From positions 1 to 11,298 of the forward strand of contig CABSIA010000099.1 of NCBI GenBank assembly GCA_902477645.1: a DNA stretch of 11,298 nucleotides, given 5' to 3'. Source of the DNA: an uncultured Prevotella sp. (GTDB lineage: Bacteria; Bacteroidota; Bacteroidia; Bacteroidales; Bacteroidaceae). The notes below the pieces were generated by a model that searched no databases, was not told the DNA's origin, and worked only from the letters and a program-made list of their open reading frames with translations. Made by a program: the position numbers and the translations under genes. Position 1 is the stretch's first letter, and each line of letters starts with the position of its first letter. Below are positions 8,487 to 11,298 of the stretch, one piece after another.

Positions 8487-8768
8487 TTAAGAATTCAACG
8501 ACATAACCGACCGTATAGTCGAGCAACTATCGACATTATTTACAACTTCGCAAGATTTTTTTGAATTAATGACAGAGCATGCATCGCCATTATTGATAGC
8601 ATTGCACTTACCTATGTTATTTATTGTTTTACAATTCTTATTGTTGTCAATAACGCTACATAATTTCCCCGTGTTCGTCTGTGTGCTTCCGTCTCCTCCG
8701 TATAACTCGGACATACCATCTCTTGAAATTTGCTCAAGAATGGCTTCTTCTAAAAAATTCTTTTCCAT
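8487..8768 (-). CDS. RiPP precursor peptide: double-glycine leader plus six Cys-led 9-residue repeats
   Basis: A 93-residue precursor (ATG at 8768). The frame opens 12 codons earlier at a TTG, but the ATG follows an A/T-rich Bacteroidetes-type leader and gives a normal leader length. Residues 1-25 are an acidic helical leader ending ISRDGMSELYGG. With Gly25 as -1, Leu22, Met19 and Ile14 fall at -4, -7 and -12, matching C39-peptidase substrates. The core (26-93) starts with a short DGSTQTNTGKL linker. It then carries Cys at 37, 46, 55, 64, 73 and 82, exactly nine residues apart. Units begin CSVID, CKTIN, CNAIN, CSVIN, CEVVN and CSTIR, giving C-x-x-[I/V]-[N/D]-[N/S] for units 1-5, with Arg replacing Asn in the last. 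There is no other Cys in the ATG-initiated peptide. The radical SAM gene follows at 8401 and the C39 exporter lies in the same operon. Predicted product: a multiply thioether-bridged, Asn-rich peptide. Confidence 0.9.
   Translation of the reverse strand: MEKNFLEEAILEQISRDGMSELYGGDGSTQTNTGKLCSVIDNNKNCKTINNIGKCNAINNGDACSVINSKKSCEVVNNVDSCSTIRSVMSLNS
8499..8660 (-). repeat. Six 27-bp coding repeats (9-residue units) in the precursor core
   Basis: Cys codons start at 8660, 8633, 8606, 8579, 8552 and 8525, a perfect 27-base period (TGT, TGT, TGC, TGC, TGC, TGC). The units are diverged at nucleotide level while keeping Cys at position 1, Ile/Val at 4 and mostly Asn at 5 and 6. This suggests old duplication with selection on spacing rather than a recent tandem expansion. 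Confidence 0.9.
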
Positions 8769-8889
8769 ATTTTCTAAATTTTTATTGTTTATATTACATT
8801 CCAAGACTCTATCGTTTCTTGTAAGTTACGCCTTTTATACAGTCTGGTCTGTGAGATTATTGTCGACTTTAATCTTTCAAATTTGATAG

Positions 8890-9246
8890 TTATATTTCGA
8901 TTTCTCCTTCTGCATACCATCCGTCACCTTGTATCTGGATAATGTAAATGCCAGAAGTCAGAACTGTGAAGTCAGAATTAAGTGATGATGAATAATCTAC
9001 AATAATGCCATTCTCATCATAAAGAAATACTTCTGCCTCTAAAGACTCATCTCCACTTACTTCTATTTTATGCGTGTCAGAATCATAGACAACTTCAATA
9101 GGTAGATGCATTGGGGTGCGGTTTACTTGTTCTTTTTGTGAGGGATAATGCTGGCTATTATATTTCATAATAACAGATTCTTGGTCTGCAAAAGCGATGT
9201 TCGCCATTGCCAATAGCAACCCAGCTAAGATAATTAACTTTTTCAT
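8890..9246 (-). CDS. Small secreted DUF3244-like protein
   Basis: A 118-residue protein with a clear signal peptide (MKKLIILAGLLLAMANIAFA, cleavage before Asp21). The mature part has a polar linker with RTPMHLPIEVVYD, then alternating strands ending in GIYIIQIQGDGWYAEGEIEI. This matches my recollection of the Bacteroidales DUF3244 family: short periplasmic or secreted proteins with a single beta-sandwich-like domain and no known function. It is the first gene after the predicted operon promoter, and the precursor ATG lies 121 bases after its stop. The gap contains neither a convincing terminator nor a promoter, so the two are probably co-transcribed. In this setting it could bind, protect or deliver the exported peptide, or give immunity; none of these is shown by sequence. 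The family assignment is moderately sure, the secreted nature very sure. Confidence 0.85.
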   Translation of the reverse strand: MKKLIILAGLLLAMANIAFADQESVIMKYNSQHYPSQKEQVNRTPMHLPIEVVYDSDTHKIEVSGDESLEAEVFLYDENGIIVDYSSSLNSDFTVLTSGIYIIQIQGDGWYAEGEIEI

Positions 9247-9276
9247 TTTCTTTATATTTTTGGTTTAAAACTATCG

Positions 9277-9308
9277 CAAATTTAATACAAATAAAGTTTT
9301 CTACCAAG
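9277..9308 (-). promoter_or_regulatory. Bacteroidetes-type promoter for the RiPP operon
   Basis: On the minus strand TAAATTTG (9284-9277) fits the -7 consensus TAnnTTTG exactly. CTTG (9308-9305) lies 20 bases upstream, in the right place for the -33 element (consensus TTTG) but with one mismatch. Transcription would start near 9270, leaving a leader of about 24 bases before the ATG at 9246. A weak -33 box with a perfect -7 box fits an activator-dependent promoter. Confidence 0.65.
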
Positions 9309-9405
9309 GGTAAAAGTTTTACGTAAAACTTTTTATTGCGCTAATATATAATAATTTACAAACATCGAAACTTATAAAGTTTTACACAGCCATTAAAAGT
9401 TTTAC
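9293..9405 (-). promoter_or_regulatory. Operator array: repeated AAAGTTTTAC / GTAAAACTTT boxes
   Basis: On the plus strand AAAGTTTTAC occurs at 9313-9322, 9376-9385 and 9396-9405. A degenerate copy (AAAGTTTTCT) is at 9293-9302 and an inverted copy at 9323-9332. The 9313 and 9323 copies form a perfect 22-bp palindrome (9312-9333) made of AAAAGTTTTAC and its complement. Start-to-start distances of direct copies are 20, 63 and 20 bases, close to whole helical turns, so bound proteins would face one side of the DNA. The palindrome abuts the -33 box, and the degenerate copy lies between -33 and -7. The pattern suggests a cooperative transcription factor site; the TPR/LuxR-type protein next door is the obvious candidate. 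Confidence 0.7.
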
Positions 9406-9445
9406 GGAAAGTATGGATTGCTATTTTTATTCACAAACGACACAT

Positions 9446-9478
9446 AAAAAACGCCACCCTTACTATTAGGATGACGCT
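9446..9478 (-). terminator. Rho-independent terminator of the regulator gene
   Basis: On the minus strand AGCGTCATCCT (9478-9468) pairs with AGGGTGGCGTT (9460-9450) around a seven-base loop. The stem has 11 pairs, three of them G-T, and is followed by a run of six T. It begins 37 bases after the stop codon of the regulator and separates it transcriptionally from the downstream operon. Confidence 0.8.
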
Positions 9479-9514
9479 ATTGTTGTGTATCAGAGAAGAA
9501 CAAAAATATGTTTT

Positions 9515-11194
9515 TCAAAAATCCTGCATAAGTTTGCGGATATATAGGCCTATATTGGTCTCATGCTCATCGATGCCAAGCTTCTGTCTGATTTCATGGC
9601 TTATGATGTAGTGGCGCTTTAGTTGGATATACTCCCCTACTTCTTTTCCACGCAAGCCGATGGCATACAGGCATAGATAGTTTATCTCGTCTATAGACAA
9701 GTTATGCTGTTCGAGATATTCCATAAACTTGGGATGCGATGCGACGAAAGCAATGCGTGTGGAGTCCATAAATTTCTTTTTATCATTGCGCACAGACTCA
9801 ATCCACTTGTTATACGGCTTGGCATAGCTCTCGTTGTTGGTAATCTCTTTTGCCAGAAGGCCGTTGAGCATGTCGAGACGGATTTTGATAACATCCTGAA
9901 TAGGCTCTGCCAATTCTGTCTGCTTTTGTTGCAGTTCCATCAAATTGTCACACTCATCTACCAACTTAGACATTTCTAATTTAAGGTTTTCTTGTTCCAG
10001 CTTCAGTTTTTCATTTTCTTTTTCTACTATGATGCGCTTGGTTCTGTTAAGATGATTGTGATAATATAGCCATCCTGCTATCAGACACAAGCAAAATATG
10101 CCACAGAGTGTATACCAAATCACTCTATCCTTGATCTGAATCTCTTTAAGATTCTTTATCTCAAGCTGATAATTATTTTCAGCAAACTGCATACCCTGAG
10201 AATGCAGATTGTACTGATAACGCTCAGATAGAGCCGTATAATCCTTATAAGCACTCAGAGCCTGCTGATATTTGCCTTGCTTCTCTAAGATGAAGGATTT
10301 TATGGCTGCATATTTTAGAGAATCCATGATGAAACTTTCAGGCTTGACATTTGACAAAATACCCATAGCCTTGTCATAGTCTCCTATTTTCAAATAGCCA
10401 CGGGCAAAATCCATTGTCTCGTCTATGGTTAATTCCCTATTCTGATTTTTACCTAAAAAGGCTCTGATATCATCTGGCGAGCCGAAATTTATCGTATAAG
10501 AGAGCAACGATGGGAATAGAAACACTTCTCCATCGGGATTTTTTTTCATTAAAGGCATACAGATAGATATGAGACTGTCAGCAGCAGATTTGTTCTCCAT
10601 CATGGTATAACCATGAATAACATTTCTATAACTCTTGATTTCGAATATGTCTTTGCCGATACTTCTATATAAATTTGCAGCTTCAATGTTGTTATGGATA
10701 TATTCGGGCAACTTGTACTGATTAATATACAATGCGCCCTGAGCGACAAATGTATGTGCTAACAATAAGGTGTCTGAAACTTTTTCTTTTAAATCGCAGG
10801 CATGCTGAAAAGAGCTCATAGCGTTGTAGTTATCGCCTTGGTTCTGATAAATCCTACCTTGATAATAGTACGTGCGGAGCTTTTCATCAGGATTTCCTTT
10901 CTCAATATAATAATCAATGGCAGGTTGAAGAACATCGAAAGTCGTGGTGTCAATGTAGTTTTTGTCTAACGCTATGGATTTCAACAACGCATATCTGGCA
11001 GATGCCTCTTTTCCTTTTACATCTGATGCAGATATGCCATCCAATATAACAAGGGCAGAGTCTGGCTTAGTGCCCAAAAGCTTTTCAGCTCTGTCCATTT
11101 GTTCCCATGCCTGTGTATGTCTATCACAGCCAACAATTGCTGCAAAAGCAGCCAACAAAACAACTAAGTTGAGTATTTTACGCAAAATCATCAT
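9515..11194 (-). CDS. Membrane-anchored TPR regulator with C-terminal LuxR-type helix-turn-helix
   Basis: A 559-residue protein with a one-component sensor layout. The N-terminus has a lipoprotein-type signal (IVGC, Cys23). Residues about 25-340 are helical TPR-like repeats (for example YYYQGRIYQNQGDNYNAMSSFQHA and GKYQQALSAYKDY), expected in the periplasm. One transmembrane helix lies at about 357-378 and a Lys/Glu-rich coiled coil at about 383-430. The C-terminal part (about 498-545) reads like a GerE/LuxR helix-turn-helix: LSIDEINYLCLYAIGLRGKEVGEYI, then a recognition-helix-like segment and RQKLGI. There is no histidine kinase or receiver domain. TPR-TM-HTH proteins of this kind are common in Bacteroidales, with few studied. 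It has its own promoter candidate and terminator and lies directly upstream of the RiPP operon, so it may sense a periplasmic ligand (perhaps the mature peptide) and bind the repeats at 9293-9405. That link is inference. ATG codons at 11194 and 11191 are both possible starts. Confidence 0.85.
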   Translation of the reverse strand: MMILRKILNLVVLLAAFAAIVGCDRHTQAWEQMDRAEKLLGTKPDSALVILDGISASDVKGKEASARYALLKSIALDKNYIDTTTFDVLQPAIDYYIEKGNPDEKLRTYYYQGRIYQNQGDNYNAMSSFQHACDLKEKVSDTLLLAHTFVAQGALYINQYKLPEYIHNNIEAANLYRSIGKDIFEIKSYRNVIHGYTMMENKSAADSLISICMPLMKKNPDGEVFLFPSLLSYTINFGSPDDIRAFLGKNQNRELTIDETMDFARGYLKIGDYDKAMGILSNVKPESFIMDSLKYAAIKSFILEKQGKYQQALSAYKDYTALSERYQYNLHSQGMQFAENNYQLEIKNLKEIQIKDRVIWYTLCGIFCLCLIAGWLYYHNHLNRTKRIIVEKENEKLKLEQENLKLEMSKLVDECDNLMELQQKQTELAEPIQDVIKIRLDMLNGLLAKEITNNESYAKPYNKWIESVRNDKKKFMDSTRIAFVASHPKFMEYLEQHNLSIDEINYLCLYAIGLRGKEVGEYIQLKRHYIISHEIRQKLGIDEHETNIGLYIRKLMQDF

Positions 11195-11203
11195 ATATAT
11201 TCA

Positions 11204-11249
11204 AATAACCTTAAGACTTTATAAACTTATAACCTTTTTATAACCTTAA
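11204..11249. repeat. AT-rich repeats of TATAACCTT type upstream of the regulator
   Basis: Units AATAACCTTA (11204-11213), CTTATAACCTT (11226-11236) and TATAACCTTAA (11239-11249) lie in the leader of the regulator gene. They resemble the AACCTTAT tandem units at 2408-2431 on the other side of the locus, in the same orientation. They lie between the proposed promoter and the ATG, so they would be transcribed. Confidence 0.45.
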
Positions 11250-11265
11250 TTCCGCAACACTATTA

Positions 11266-11298
11266 TAAATATAACTTTTTAAGTACCTGAGCAACAAA
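11266..11298 (-). promoter_or_regulatory. Candidate promoter for the TPR regulator gene
   Basis: On the minus strand TTTG (11298-11295) is followed after 21 bases by TATATTTA (11273-11266), which matches the Bacteroidetes -33/-7 pattern except for the last base. Transcription would start near 11259, giving a leader of about 65 bases. The window ends at the -33 element, so upstream control sites cannot be seen. Confidence 0.4.

Larger units (their letters stand above)
9247..9514 (-). promoter_or_regulatory. Regulatory intergenic region between regulator gene and RiPP operon
   Basis: These 268 bases hold no gene. In the direction of transcription (minus strand) they contain the regulator's terminator (9446-9478), an array of GTAAAACTTT repeats (9293-9405), a promoter matching the Bacteroidetes consensus (9277-9308) and a short A/T-rich leader to the ATG at 9246. 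The region is markedly AT-rich. Confidence 0.75.

Noticed and set aside
8487..8804. SCIFF peptide (six cysteines in about forty-five residues)
   Set aside because: Cys37 to Cys82 span 46 residues, which matches the name, but SCIFF precursors are short clostridial peptides with a different leader and uneven Cys spacing. The double-glycine leader, C39 exporter and exact 9-residue period point elsewhere.
8769..8804. Longer precursor starting at 8804
   Set aside because: The extra 12 codons begin with TTG and add an Asn-rich stretch before a normal leader. The ATG at 8768 follows an A/T-rich Bacteroidetes-type leader and gives a typical 25-residue leader to Gly-Gly.
8769..8889. Separate promoter or terminator between the DUF3244-like gene and the precursor
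   Set aside because: No TAnnTTTG box with a spaced TTTG and no stable hairpin with a T run was found in these 121 bases; only a four-base stem (ACAG/CTGT) is present.
8890..8955. Type IX secretion sorting tail at the C-terminus of the small secreted protein
   Set aside because: The ending GIYIIQIQ...GEIEI resembles such tails, but the protein is only 118 residues, the basic residues typical of the sorting signal are missing, and the ending is explained by the DUF3244-like fold.
9293..9405. LytTR-type binding sites
   Set aside because: Direct repeats about 20 bases apart containing GTT recall LytTR sites, but the flanking bases do not fit that consensus, the palindromic pair is atypical, and no LytTR protein is encoded in the window.
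1..11298. CRISPR arrays, tRNA or rRNA genes, insertion sequences, integrases
   Set aside because: No regularly spaced direct repeats with unique spacers, no cloverleaf-like tRNA sequence, no rRNA motifs and no transposase or recombinase reading frame were seen on either strand.

Overview
The window looks like a Bacteroidales chromosome (Bacteroides/Prevotella-type). The evidence is a PNPase that reads like Bacteroidales homologues, intergenic signals matching the Bacteroidetes promoter form (TTTG / TAnnTTTG), A/T-rich leaders instead of Shine-Dalgarno sites, signal peptides ending in AQ, and a plug-plus-barrel outer-membrane protein. Assignments come from reading the sequence; no database search was run.

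Layout. Positions 1-2299 (+) hold the polynucleotide phosphorylase gene, lacking only its first dozen or so codons. A hairpin terminator at 2321-2347 lies between it and everything else, which is on the minus strand. In the direction of transcription the minus-strand genes are: a membrane-bound TPR/LuxR-type regulator (11194-9515) with its own promoter candidate and terminator; a regulatory region of 268 bp; then a likely operon of a small secreted DUF3244-like protein (9246-8890), a Cys-repeat precursor peptide (8768-8487), a radical SAM/SPASM peptide maturase (8401-7103), an outer-membrane plug/beta-barrel protein (7095-4861), a C39-peptidase ABC exporter (4845-2650) and a 63-residue membrane protein resembling only the N-terminus of an HlyD adaptor (2619-2428).

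Interpretation. This is a RiPP (ribosomally made, post-translationally modified peptide) locus. The precursor has a double-glycine leader followed by six exact 9-residue repeats, each starting with Cys and most reading C-x-x-[I/V]-[N/D]-[N/S]. The SPASM enzyme probably installs one thioether per repeat (CX3N/CX3D, comparable to the CX3D rings of freyrasin). The C39 domain of the exporter would then cut after Gly-Gly and export the product. The outer-membrane barrel, the truncated adaptor-like protein and the secreted DUF3244-like protein would act in the envelope, and the TPR/HTH protein could sense a periplasmic signal and control the operon.

The most notable features are the strictly periodic Asn-rich Cys repeat core, the GTAAAACTTT operator repeats spaced by about two helical turns around a near-consensus promoter, a large hairpin between the precursor and maturase genes, and the mini-HlyD protein in place of a full adaptor.
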